Of a stretch of DNA of 64,000 bases, positions 35,558 through 43,378 are shown in pieces (within the stretch, counting starts at the first letter, position 1; every line of letters begins with the position of its first letter). Under the pieces are notes generated by a model. The model made no database searches. It had not been told where the DNA came from and saw only the letters and a program-made list of their open reading frames with translations. Source of the stretch: Bacteroidaceae bacterium (lineage in GTDB: Bacteria > Bacteroidota > Bacteroidia > Bacteroidales > Bacteroidaceae); NCBI GenBank assembly GCA_017615835.1, contig JAFZZI010000001.1, positions 50,933-114,932 of the forward strand, in the 5' to 3' direction. The translations under genes and the position numbers were made by a program.

Positions 35558-36487
35558 TTGAACAAGGATACTGAGAGAAAACTGCGTAACTGGACACTGC
35601 CGACCGCGATTGTCTGTGGGCTGCTTTTCCATAGCTTCCTGTCTTCTTTTTATGCGTTGACACCTTGGTTGCTGGCACTGATGATGTTTTTCACATGCTC
35701 TGGAATCTCGGTTACCCAGATGCGCGTGAAACCGATTCACATTCTGCTGCTATGCTTCCAGGTGTTTGCCGGAGCAGGCATCTACTTTCTCTTGCGAGGT
35801 GTCAATGATACCCTGGCACAGGGATTGATGATTTGCATCTTCACTCCTGTGGCGACGGCATCTCCGGTGGTCGGTGCCATTCTCGGTGCAAACGTGACTC
35901 TGATGACCGTCTATGTCCTGCTCAGCAATGTTACGGCTGCAATTCTTGCCCCTGTACTGTTCACATATATAAACCCGGGCTCTGACATCCCGTTCTGGGT
36001 GTCTTTCCTGCATATCATGAAGAAGACTCTCATGTTGCTTGTCCTGCCGTTGCTCGTGTCGTGGTTCATGGAGCGTTGGACACCCCGTGTTCATCTGAAA
36101 GTCCGCAAAGTCAAGTCGGTTTCCTTCTATCTGTGGGCCTTATGCATGATGATACTTATAGGAAGTACAATCCATTCAGTTGTGACAGATGTGAATGCAG
36201 ATACGACTCTGTACCTCATGATGGCGTTGGGATCTCTTGTGCTTTGTCTGCTTCTTTTCAGTGCAGGACGCTTGTTGGGTATTCACTATGGTGACCTTGT
36301 GGCCGGTCGTCAGATGATGGGTCAGAAGAATACCGGAATAGGTGTGTGGATGACTATCTCTTTTCTTGATCCGGTGGCCTCGGTAGCTCCTGCTGCCTAT
36401 ATAGTCTGGCAGAACCTCATAAACAGTTATGAGATTGCAAAAGGGCGTAAAGACTCTGGACAGGTTTCTTCTTGTCAGCGGCGGTAG
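35558..36487 (+). CDS. BASS-family (bile acid:Na+ symporter-like) transporter, TTG start
   Basis: 309 aa, about nine or ten hydrophobic helices. It resembles the bile acid:sodium symporter/arsenite-like superfamily (FTPVATASPVVGAILGANVT; late GQKNTGIGVWMTISFLDP). Substrate unknown. The only start that keeps the first helix is TTG at 35558. An ATG 10 bp upstream (35548) is out of frame and stops after eight codons, and the intervening bases look like a 10-bp duplication. The 3' end overlaps the convergent outer-membrane protein gene by 13 bp. Confidence 0.75.
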   Translation: MNKDTERKLRNWTLPTAIVCGLLFHSFLSSFYALTPWLLALMMFFTCSGISVTQMRVKPIHILLLCFQVFAGAGIYFLLRGVNDTLAQGLMICIFTPVATASPVVGAILGANVTLMTVYVLLSNVTAAILAPVLFTYINPGSDIPFWVSFLHIMKKTLMLLVLPLLVSWFMERWTPRVHLKVRKVKSVSFYLWALCMMILIGSTIHSVVTDVNADTTLYLMMALGSLVLCLLLFSAGRLLGIHYGDLVAGRQMMGQKNTGIGVWMTISFLDPVASVAPAAYIVWQNLINSYEIAKGRKDSGQVSSCQRR

Positions 36488-39327
36488 CGCCTGTTGCGGT
36501 CGGGACGCTGATCTTCCATCTCTTCATCCTCTACCATCTTGCCGTTGAACAGGTTCAGACGGTAAACAAAATGTACCAGAAAATACTGGTTGATGGTGTT
36601 GTACTGGGTGTCGCTCCTGCTGGTAGCCGATATGTTGCGCTGATAGTTCTTGCGTTGGCCCAATATGTCAAATACCTGGAAAGATATCATTGCAGCCTTG
36701 TTCTTGAGGAAACTCTTCGAAACCTGCATGTTCCATATCAGTTCGTTCGTGTTCATGTTGGCATCGCTGTAGCCGCGGCGACTGCTCTGCATAAGGTCTG
36801 CATATACTCTGATATCCCACGGAAGTGTTACGTTACCGCTTATTCCATATGAGAAGTTCCAGGTATCCATGTTGCCGGTGGCACGGATGTCGTTGCGTGA
36901 ATGGTTCAAGCTGCCGTCACCCGATATGGAAACCTCAATCTTTTCGTCGCGGAAAGACGCACGCAGATGGGCATTTGGGCTCAGAGTGCGGGTTGTGCTC
37001 TCAAGAGTTTCCTGATTCTGGTAGAGGAAACCCACCTGGTTGCGGTAGTTGGCTCCTGTGTAGATATCGATTGTAAAACGCTTGTCTTTCAAGGCAATGT
37101 TTCCTCCCAGGTTCAGGAAGGCATTCCAGTTGCCGTCGATGTTCTCGGGTTTACTGCGCGAGCCACCGGTCAGTTCGTTGTACTCGACACGGTTGCTAAT
37201 GGCGTTGCTGGTCGTGCTGAAATTACCCCTTGCCATAAATCCGCTCTGTGACTCAGTGTTGAAAGTGTGGAACTCAAAGCTCAGGTTGTTGGTGAACGAA
37301 GGCTTGAGGTCAGGATTTCCTTCTGTAATGTAGAGCGGGTTTGTGTTGTCGACAATCGGAAGCAGGTTTGTCATCGACGGCTGAGAGTTCGAACCGTTGT
37401 ACCTTATGCGAAGGTTCTTCTGCTTTGTAAAGTTGTAGCGGAAGTCAAACGTAGGGTTGAAGTTGAACATGTTCTTCGTGATGTCGTAACTGTCACCCTG
37501 AGTGTATTCAAGTCGGGTGGAGTAGGGCTGGAGACGTGCTCCCACATTAAGGTTGAACTTTGAGTGCACCCATCTGATGCTGGTCTGGATGTTATGCCTG
37601 TATGTTGTGTATTTGGCATATTTGCTCAACTCGGGGTTAAGATGGTCTTGCCAGTTGTCCGGACGCTCATCAAAGCCGTAACCCATATTGTCGAAGTCGT
37701 AGGTCTGACGGTCGCTGGTGTTCTGGTTGTAGTTGAACTGATAGCTTGTCTGCCAGAATACTGTTTTGAATATCGGTTCGGTATAAACCACCTGCACATT
37801 GTAGTTCCAACTGTCTGACGGAGTATCGGTAAAGCGGTTGCGGATGTTTAAAGAGTCGCCTCCCTGTACATTCTGATAGCGGAAATAGTCGGTGGTGTTG
37901 TATGACGTGTTCTCATTCGAGTTGTTGTTGAAACCAATGTTCGCCCTGAATGTGATGTTACGGCCCTTGCTGTTGAGCTTGCGGTTGGCTTGAATGGAGA
38001 AGTTCCCGTTCATGCCCTTGCTGTTGCTTCTCGATTTACCGGTATTGCGGTTAGTGAATATAGAGTCGAGGGCCTGACCGCGCAACGAGTCCATCTGTAG
38101 CAGCGGGTTTTCCATATACTGATAGGGATCGCCGCTGAATGTTGCCGACATGCTGGTGTTGTTGCCCTCCGACTTTGAAGTGTTGAAGTAGGGGCGCATT
38201 ATGATGTTTGTCATAGTGTCGGGCTTCCATTCTATGTAGAAGTTTGCCCGGAAAGAGGTTGACTGGTTCAGATTGGTGCTGGCGTTGTTCGAGAAGGTAC
38301 TCCTTGCTCCGTAAAAGTACTCAGAGGAGCCGTTCTGGCGGAAATCATTCTCATTGTGGCTGACACCGAGATTACTGTTGACCTCTAATTTGTCGGTACG
38401 GTAACTATACGTGCCGAAGAGGTCCTGACGGGTGTTCTGGCCTCGGTTGTTGCCCCATTGGCGCCCTCCGTTGCCAACGCCCTGGTCAATAACGTTGCTG
38501 GCGTTGGCGAAAACCTGAAACTGCTGTTCGTCTGTGAACCTGTTCACCATTGCCCGGCCATTGTATAAATTTGATGAGCCATATGCCAAGTCGATGTTGC
38601 TTATAAGGCCACCCATCATATCTTTCTTGATCTGTAGGTCGAACACCGTCTGTTCCTCGCCGTCATCAATGCCAGTTATTCTGGCAAGGTCGCTCTTTTT
38701 CTCATATGTCTTCAAACGGTCAACCATGTTGGCCGGAAGGTTCTTGAGCAGCGTCTCAAGATCGTCGCTCATATATTCCTTCCCGTTTATGAGAATCTGA
38801 GTCACCTCCTTGCCGTTGACTGTCATCGAACCGTCCTCGCTGACCTCCACACCCGGTAGTTTCTTAATAAGCTCCTGAATGCTTGATCCTTCGGCTACGC
38901 GGTATGCTGAACTGTTGAAAACCAAAGTGTCCTCGATAGCCTGGACTTTGGGCACCTCCGCCACTATTACGGCTTCGTCAAGCAGCTTGGTGTCAGGGTT
39001 TACCATAATCTGTTTCAGATCTATAGTCGCGCCCGATTTTGAATCGGTGGTAAGGGGGGTAAGGCTGGTGCGGTATCCGACGAAAGTAATCTTGACTACA
39101 AACCTGCCGTTGCCTACACCAGTTATGTTGAACCTGCCGTCGTTGTCGGTAACCACGCCTTTTACCTGAGCACTGTCTGGAAGTGACAGAATCTGGACGG
39201 CAGCCATAGGAATAGGTTCGCCATCCTCTTTGTCAAGAGCCTGACCTTTGATTGTGTGTCTGTTCTGGGCGAAAACTGAAAGCGTGGAAAGCAGAAACAG
39301 TGCGGCGACAGCCAGAATTCTCTTCAT
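36475..39327 (-). CDS. Large outer-membrane beta-barrel protein with N-terminal CarboxypepD-like and plug domains
   Basis: 950 aa with a signal peptide (ends LSVFAQ). Residues about 25-110 form a carboxypeptidase-regulatory-like domain (IKGQALDKEDGEPIPMAAVQ), about 125-220 a TonB-receptor plug (SSIQELIKKLPGVEVSEDG), and the rest is a large barrel rich in Asn, Tyr and Arg. The C-terminus (DRNRRYRR) is basic and not the usual aromatic end. This is the 'outer membrane beta-barrel family protein' group, related to SusC but without a SusD partner. Ligand unknown. Confidence 0.82.
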   Translation of the reverse strand: MKRILAVAALFLLSTLSVFAQNRHTIKGQALDKEDGEPIPMAAVQILSLPDSAQVKGVVTDNDGRFNITGVGNGRFVVKITFVGYRTSLTPLTTDSKSGATIDLKQIMVNPDTKLLDEAVIVAEVPKVQAIEDTLVFNSSAYRVAEGSSIQELIKKLPGVEVSEDGSMTVNGKEVTQILINGKEYMSDDLETLLKNLPANMVDRLKTYEKKSDLARITGIDDGEEQTVFDLQIKKDMMGGLISNIDLAYGSSNLYNGRAMVNRFTDEQQFQVFANASNVIDQGVGNGGRQWGNNRGQNTRQDLFGTYSYRTDKLEVNSNLGVSHNENDFRQNGSSEYFYGARSTFSNNASTNLNQSTSFRANFYIEWKPDTMTNIIMRPYFNTSKSEGNNTSMSATFSGDPYQYMENPLLQMDSLRGQALDSIFTNRNTGKSRSNSKGMNGNFSIQANRKLNSKGRNITFRANIGFNNNSNENTSYNTTDYFRYQNVQGGDSLNIRNRFTDTPSDSWNYNVQVVYTEPIFKTVFWQTSYQFNYNQNTSDRQTYDFDNMGYGFDERPDNWQDHLNPELSKYAKYTTYRHNIQTSIRWVHSKFNLNVGARLQPYSTRLEYTQGDSYDITKNMFNFNPTFDFRYNFTKQKNLRIRYNGSNSQPSMTNLLPIVDNTNPLYITEGNPDLKPSFTNNLSFEFHTFNTESQSGFMARGNFSTTSNAISNRVEYNELTGGSRSKPENIDGNWNAFLNLGGNIALKDKRFTIDIYTGANYRNQVGFLYQNQETLESTTRTLSPNAHLRASFRDEKIEVSISGDGSLNHSRNDIRATGNMDTWNFSYGISGNVTLPWDIRVYADLMQSSRRGYSDANMNTNELIWNMQVSKSFLKNKAAMISFQVFDILGQRKNYQRNISATSRSDTQYNTINQYFLVHFVYRLNLFNGKMVEDEEMEDQRPDRNRRYRR

Positions 39328-39376
39328 AATGTAGTTGTAATAAGTTGACAGTTAGTTTGGTTTTGACTTTCAAATG

Positions 39377-39384
39377 CAAAAATA
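39377..39384 (-). promoter_or_regulatory. -7 element for large outer-membrane protein
   Basis: TATTTTTG on the minus strand, 49 nt upstream of the start codon. Confidence 0.5.
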
Positions 39385-39443
39385 CCTCATATATATGAGA
39401 AATTGCCATAGAATCTCCTCTTTTGAATTCATTTTAACCTTAT

Positions 39444-39473
39444 TTTGTAATAGACGCAAATTTGCTACATTTG
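39444..39473 (+). promoter_or_regulatory. Promoter for phosphopantetheinyl transferase
   Basis: TTTG (39444-39447), 18 nt, TACATTTG (39466-39473). Near-perfect Bacteroidetes promoter; it predicts an RNA start near 39478 and decides for the ATG at 39492. Confidence 0.7.
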
Positions 39474-39491
39474 CGAATCAGACCGGTTGTT

Positions 39492-40076
39492 ATGCAGGTA
39501 AGCGTTTTTCATGACATGAGACTATGTACAGATGAAGAAGTCGCCAGGCTTCTTCCGCTTGTATCTGCACAGCGTCGTGAGCAGGCTTTGCGTTTCAGAC
39601 ACACATTCGGAAGATTCGCCTGTCTCAAGTCATACCTCATGCTTGCCGAACTGCTCTCAGTCAAGGGAGAGTTGCCTGACTTCTCGTACAATCAGTATGG
39701 CAAGCCACAACTTGCAGGTGTAGAGTTCAGCATCAGTCATTGCCGTAATGCCATTGCAGTTGCGGTCAACGACACTCCGGTAGGTATTGACGTGGAGTGT
39801 TTCCGCAGTGCAGACAGTGCTCTGGTTGACAGGACAATGAACTCTGCCGAGGCTGAGGCAGTCTATAGTGCGGAAAGGCCTGAAGAGATGTTTGCGATGC
39901 TCTGGACCAGGAAGGAAGCAGTGCTCAAATGCAGGGGAACAGGTATAGTTGACGACCTCCATTCCGTACTTCTGGGTGAAGAACATGTCGAATCCTTACT
40001 TGACCGGGAGCATGGATATGCATTGTCGACTGCTGTCGGCAGCATATGCAAAGAACTCCCCGATGTGGAACGATAA
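39492..40076 (+). CDS. 4'-phosphopantetheinyl transferase (Sfp type)
   Basis: 194 aa from the ATG at 39492. Motifs: VGIDVECF (the Mg-binding GIDxE) and WTRKEAVLK (the WxxKEAxxK signature), with FSISHC upstream. It transfers phosphopantetheine from CoA to carrier proteins. A longer frame begins with TTG at 39462, but the promoter overlaps that region. No polyketide or peptide synthetase cluster is visible nearby, so it may serve the acyl carrier protein of fatty acid synthesis or a distant cluster. Confidence 0.87.
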   Translation: MQVSVFHDMRLCTDEEVARLLPLVSAQRREQALRFRHTFGRFACLKSYLMLAELLSVKGELPDFSYNQYGKPQLAGVEFSISHCRNAIAVAVNDTPVGIDVECFRSADSALVDRTMNSAEAEAVYSAERPEEMFAMLWTRKEAVLKCRGTGIVDDLHSVLLGEEHVESLLDREHGYALSTAVGSICKELPDVER

Positions 40077-40139
40077 TCTTATATTTCTCTATATTGTACG
40101 TAATCGGATAATTGTCGCAAATGATAATACGGACATAAT

Positions 40140-41132
40140 ATGAAAACCTTCAAAACAATTGTAGCAATGCTTGCAGTTTCTGCATTGGCCGGGCTCGGCA
40201 GCATACATGCTGAACCCGACTCGAACTTCAGGATTTTCCTCTGTATAGGCCAGTCAAACATGACCGGTCAGGGTACAATTGAGATGCAGGATAAAAGAAA
40301 TGTCAGCAGCCGCTTCCAGATGATGTCTCCGGTAGGTTGTGACAACTACAGCCATCCGAAACACCAATGGTCGCTGGCTACCCCGCCTCTCTGCCGCTGC
40401 GGCACAAGGCTCGGTCCTGTTGACTATTTTGGCCGCACGCTTGTCAAGTATCTGCCTTCAAATGAAAGAGTAGGAGTTATCGTAGTCGCTATTGACGGTT
40501 GCCGCATGGATATGTTTGATCCGGATGTGTGCAAGTCGTACATCAATTATATAGCAGGCGAAAGCAGTCTCTCATGGCAGATAGCACAGGTCAGGGAGTA
40601 TCCCGGCTCCAACCCGCTCAAATGTCTGCTTGAAACAGCCAAGATAGCTCAGAAGGACGGTGTCATAAGCGGAATTCTTGTCCATCAGGGTGAGTCTGAT
40701 GCCTACAGTGACGACTGGTGCCGTCAGGTGAAGAAAGTTTACGAGTATCTGCTGTCTGAACTTGACCTGAAGGCTGACAGCGTGCCGCTTCTGGCCGGCG
40801 AGGTGCTTAACCCCGGACAGTGCGCTGGTGCCAACAATACCATAGACAGGCTTCCGCAGTTCATCAATACAGCGTATGTGGTGTCATCGCAGGGATGCAC
40901 AGGCCAGTCCGACAATCTTCACTTTGATTCAGCAGGCTATCGGAAACTAGGTCAGAGATATGCCGAGACATACCTTGAAAAATTTCTGAAGCTCGACCTC
41001 GCAAGGGTCGAGCCGGTGGCGGATGATGAGATTCCCGAAGATGCGCCTGTTTACAGTGTCGGCGGCTATCAGCTGGATTCGCCTCAATCCGGCATTAACA
41101 TTATTAACGGAAAGAAGTATCTGTTCGAATAA
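40140..41132 (+). CDS. Secreted SGNH-type carbohydrate acetylesterase (SASA / CE6-like)
   Basis: 330 aa with a signal peptide (ends GSIHA). Block I LCIGQSN has the nucleophile S39; GILVHQGESD and the late SDNLHFDSAG supply the Asp/His. This pattern is that of the sialate O-acetylesterase-like domain found also in CE6 acetyl xylan esterases, which fits the xylan enzymes in the window. Exact substrate unknown. MgtC begins 3 bp after its stop, so the two overlap in one transcript. Confidence 0.8.
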   Translation: MKTFKTIVAMLAVSALAGLGSIHAEPDSNFRIFLCIGQSNMTGQGTIEMQDKRNVSSRFQMMSPVGCDNYSHPKHQWSLATPPLCRCGTRLGPVDYFGRTLVKYLPSNERVGVIVVAIDGCRMDMFDPDVCKSYINYIAGESSLSWQIAQVREYPGSNPLKCLLETAKIAQKDGVISGILVHQGESDAYSDDWCRQVKKVYEYLLSELDLKADSVPLLAGEVLNPGQCAGANNTIDRLPQFINTAYVVSSQGCTGQSDNLHFDSAGYRKLGQRYAETYLEKFLKLDLARVEPVADDEIPEDAPVYSVGGYQLDSPQSGINIINGKKYLFE

Positions 41133-41135
41133 GCG

Positions 41136-41579
41136 ATGATTACTGAGAATGTTGCCATAACACGCATTGTCGTCAGCCTGGTATTGGGCGCGGCTATTGG
41201 AATTGAACGGCAGATACACCGTCATCCGGCAGGTCTCAGGACCTTCACTTTCATCTGCATGAGTGCCACTCTGGCTATGTTGGTTTCAATCTATATCTGT
41301 CAGACAAATACCAATCTCCTGAATGGCGACCCCGGGCGAATTGCCGCACAGGTTCTGACCGGCATCGGTTTCCTGGGTGCGGGTCTCATAATAAAGAAGA
41401 ATGACGATGTAATGGGGCTGACCACGGCTGCATGTATATTCATGACAGCGGTCATAGGTCTTGCAGTGGGGGCCGGAATGATAAAGTTATCTGTTATTGT
41501 AACCGGCATAGTGCTGATTCTGCTCTTCTCTTCGCAGTTTATCAAGTTCGGCAAGAACGATGCAAGTCCGAAACCTTGA
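41136..41579 (+). CDS. MgtC/SapB-family membrane protein
   Basis: 147 aa with four or five hydrophobic helices. MgtC signature: LGAAIGIERQIHRHPAGLRT near the start, then DPGRIAAQVLTGIGFLGAG and GLTTAACIFMTAVIG. It is a short form without the C-terminal ACT-like domain of Salmonella MgtC. In pathogens MgtC helps growth at low Mg2+ by acting on the ATP synthase; the role in this organism is unknown. Confidence 0.87.
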   Translation: MITENVAITRIVVSLVLGAAIGIERQIHRHPAGLRTFTFICMSATLAMLVSIYICQTNTNLLNGDPGRIAAQVLTGIGFLGAGLIIKKNDDVMGLTTAACIFMTAVIGLAVGAGMIKLSVIVTGIVLILLFSSQFIKFGKNDASPKP

Positions 41580-41621
41580 GAAAGAGCGGCTTGCAGTTGG
41601 GAACCGTCCGGACACGGACAC

Positions 41622-41650
41622 AAAAAAACCTGGATTGCTCCAGGTTTTTT
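41622..41650. terminator. Bidirectional intrinsic terminator
   Basis: CCTGGA (41629-41634) and TCCAGG (41639-41644) with a TTGC tetraloop, flanked by seven A and six T. It serves mgtC and the convergent barrel gene. Confidence 0.88.
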
Positions 41651-41670
41651 AATTGTTTCTGTCTTAACGA

Positions 41671-42141
41671 TTAGAATGACCAGTACATTCCAAATGACAG
41701 GGTGGTGTTCTGAATGCCCAGAACGATGCTCTTGGTGCTCTTCTGATAGCCAAGGTTGCCGAGAGTAGCGACGAAAGAAATCTTGTCGGAAGCTGCAAAC
41801 TTGACACCCGGACGAAGACCTACCCAGAAGTCGTTGCCACCATCGAAGAAATCGAAGTCAAGGCCACCGTCAACAAAGAAGCTGACAGCATCCAGCTGAG
41901 CAAATGTGTAACGTGCAAAAGGAGCAATGGTGAAAGTACCTGCACCACCCCACTTGGTATAACCAACCTTGATGGCTACATCCCAGTTGTCGTTGATCTG
42001 ATAGCCTACGGTAGGCATGATGGTGAAACGAGAATCCTGACCATCGGCGCTGCGGAAACCAAGATCACCTCCCATCCAAATCTGTGCACTTGCTGAAACT
42101 GTTGCAATCATCAAAGCTGCAACCATGAAAATTTTCTTCAT
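41671..42141 (-). CDS. Small outer-membrane beta-barrel protein
   Basis: 156 aa with a signal peptide (ends ATVSASAQ). Eight likely amphipathic strands and a C-terminal Phe (LSFGMYWSF), the classic outer-membrane insertion signal. OmpX/OmpW-sized. Function unknown. It has a perfect promoter and is probably well expressed. Confidence 0.8.
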   Translation of the reverse strand: MKKIFMVAALMIATVSASAQIWMGGDLGFRSADGQDSRFTIMPTVGYQINDNWDVAIKVGYTKWGGAGTFTIAPFARYTFAQLDAVSFFVDGGLDFDFFDGGNDFWVGLRPGVKFAASDKISFVATLGNLGYQKSTKSIVLGIQNTTLSFGMYWSF

Positions 42142-42172
42142 TTCTTTTAAAGATTTAAAGTTAATTACGGCG

Positions 42173-42203
42173 CAAAGGTAAGCCTTTTATTTGGGCTGGC
42201 AAA
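42173..42203 (-). promoter_or_regulatory. Consensus promoter for small beta-barrel gene
   Basis: On the minus strand: TTTG (42200-42203), exactly 19 nt, TACCTTTG (42173-42180). Full match to the Bacteroidetes sigma-ABfr consensus; the leader is about 27 nt. Confidence 0.8.
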
Positions 42204-42258
42204 AAAAAACGGGAAAAAATTCACTGATTTATTAAAAAATGTAAAAAATCAGAGCGGA

Positions 42259-42804
42259 TTACTTGAAATACCGGTTGTACAATCCCTGGAAACCGGCTCC
42301 ATGGCGTGCCTCATCCTTGGCCATTTCATGTACGGTGTCATGAATGGCATCCAGATTCAGTTCTTTTGCACGCTTGGCAATTCTCAGCTTGTCCTCACAG
42401 GCACCCGCCTCAGCCAGCATCCTCTTCTCGACGTTTGTCCTGGTGTCCCATACTACTTCGCCCAACAGTTCGGCAAACCTTGCGCAGTGGTCAGCCTCTT
42501 CAAACGCATAGCGCCTGAATGCCTCGGCTATTTCGGGGTAGCCTTCACGGTCTGCCTGTCGTGACATGGCAAGATACATGCCGACTTCTGTGGCTTCGCC
42601 CATGAAGTGTGCATTCAGTCCTTTCAGAATCTCCTCGTCAACACCCTTGGCGACACCGATTACATGTTCGCAGGCAAATGAGATGCCGGCTTTCTCGTCA
42701 ACGGTTTTCCACTCGACAAGCTGTTTGCACTGTGGGCAGCGCTCGGGCGCTTCGGTACCCTCATGAACGTATCCGCAAATAGGGCAGATGAATTTTTTCT
42801 TCAT
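42259..42804 (-). CDS. Reverse rubrerythrin (N-terminal rubredoxin, C-terminal ferritin-like)
   Basis: 181 aa. The rubredoxin Fe(Cys)4 site is at the N-terminus (C7, C10, C23, C26 in CPICGY and CPQC), followed by a four-helix diiron domain with EEADHCARF and [10 protein letters not shown]. This order is reversed relative to classical rubrerythrin. Such proteins act as peroxide reductases in anaerobes. It is cytoplasmic and its promoter is unclear (a TAATATTG at 42831-42838 is one mismatch from consensus). Confidence 0.87.
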   Translation of the reverse strand: MKKKFICPICGYVHEGTEAPERCPQCKQLVEWKTVDEKAGISFACEHVIGVAKGVDEEILKGLNAHFMGEATEVGMYLAMSRQADREGYPEIAEAFRRYAFEEADHCARFAELLGEVVWDTRTNVEKRMLAEAGACEDKLRIAKRAKELNLDAIHDTVHEMAKDEARHGAGFQGLYNRYFK

Positions 42805-42960
42805 ACGCGTATTATAATAAGGTTATATGGCAATATTACGTTTTTTTTCCCAGATGCGGAAACAATGTTCGAAAAAGCTGTGGTAAAAGGCCGGGAATCT
42901 GTCTGAAGTAGCGCTTGCTGAAACAGCACCTTAAAAAAGATCGGTGCCGGACTGAGCCTG

Positions 42961-43033
<73 letters not shown>

Positions 43034-43193
43034 GACATTACGGCATCTCTGAGGATGCCCGGATACCTCTCCTGCGGATGCAGCCGCGAATTTAGTCATT
43101 ATTTGTAAATACCTGCCCATCCCGGTGACATTTTTTGCTTCGTGCTGTTGAAAACTTCTTCAATTTTTCGGTGCATCGCATTCTAAAAAGAAG

Positions 43194-43201
43194 TAACTTT
43201 G
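43194..43201 (+). promoter_or_regulatory. -7 element for purF-carA-carB operon
   Basis: TAACTTTG; it predicts an RNA start near 43206 and a leader of about 170 nt before purF. Confidence 0.5.
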
Positions 43202-43228
43202 CGTCATGTTTATCAGCAGCAGCAAAAG

Positions 43229-43360
43229 ATGTCACAGACGGCCGTCCGGGAGGTGCTCGGTTTCGGTATCCGGAGGAAGTGCCATTTACCGCTGTATCCA
43301 AAAGGAGAGTGTGCGTTTTTCGCCCCTCTCCTTATTTTTTTCCATTCAGAATCAACCTAA
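43229..43360 (+). CDS. Possible 43-aa leader peptide in purF leader
   Basis: ATG at 43229 to TAA at 43358, read straight through the leader terminator. It starts MSQTAVREVLG and contains PLYPKGECAFFAP across the terminator stem. If translated, a ribosome would disturb the terminator hairpin, so it could couple translation to read-through. It has no recognised homologue and may be chance; a second frame (43206-43412) also runs through. Confidence 0.3.
   Translation: MSQTAVREVLGFGIRRKCHLPLYPKGECAFFAPLLIFFHSEST
43302..43341 (+). terminator. Intrinsic terminator inside the purF leader (attenuator candidate)
   Basis: AAGGAGAG (43302-43309) pairs with CTCTCCTT (43326-43333), followed by A and seven T. 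It lies about 100 nt after the predicted RNA start and 38 nt before purF. No plus-strand gene upstream needs it, since the rubrerythrin and tRNA genes run the other way, so it most likely regulates the operon. Confidence 0.72.
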
Positions 43361-43378
43361 CAATATTAGTATACAGAA

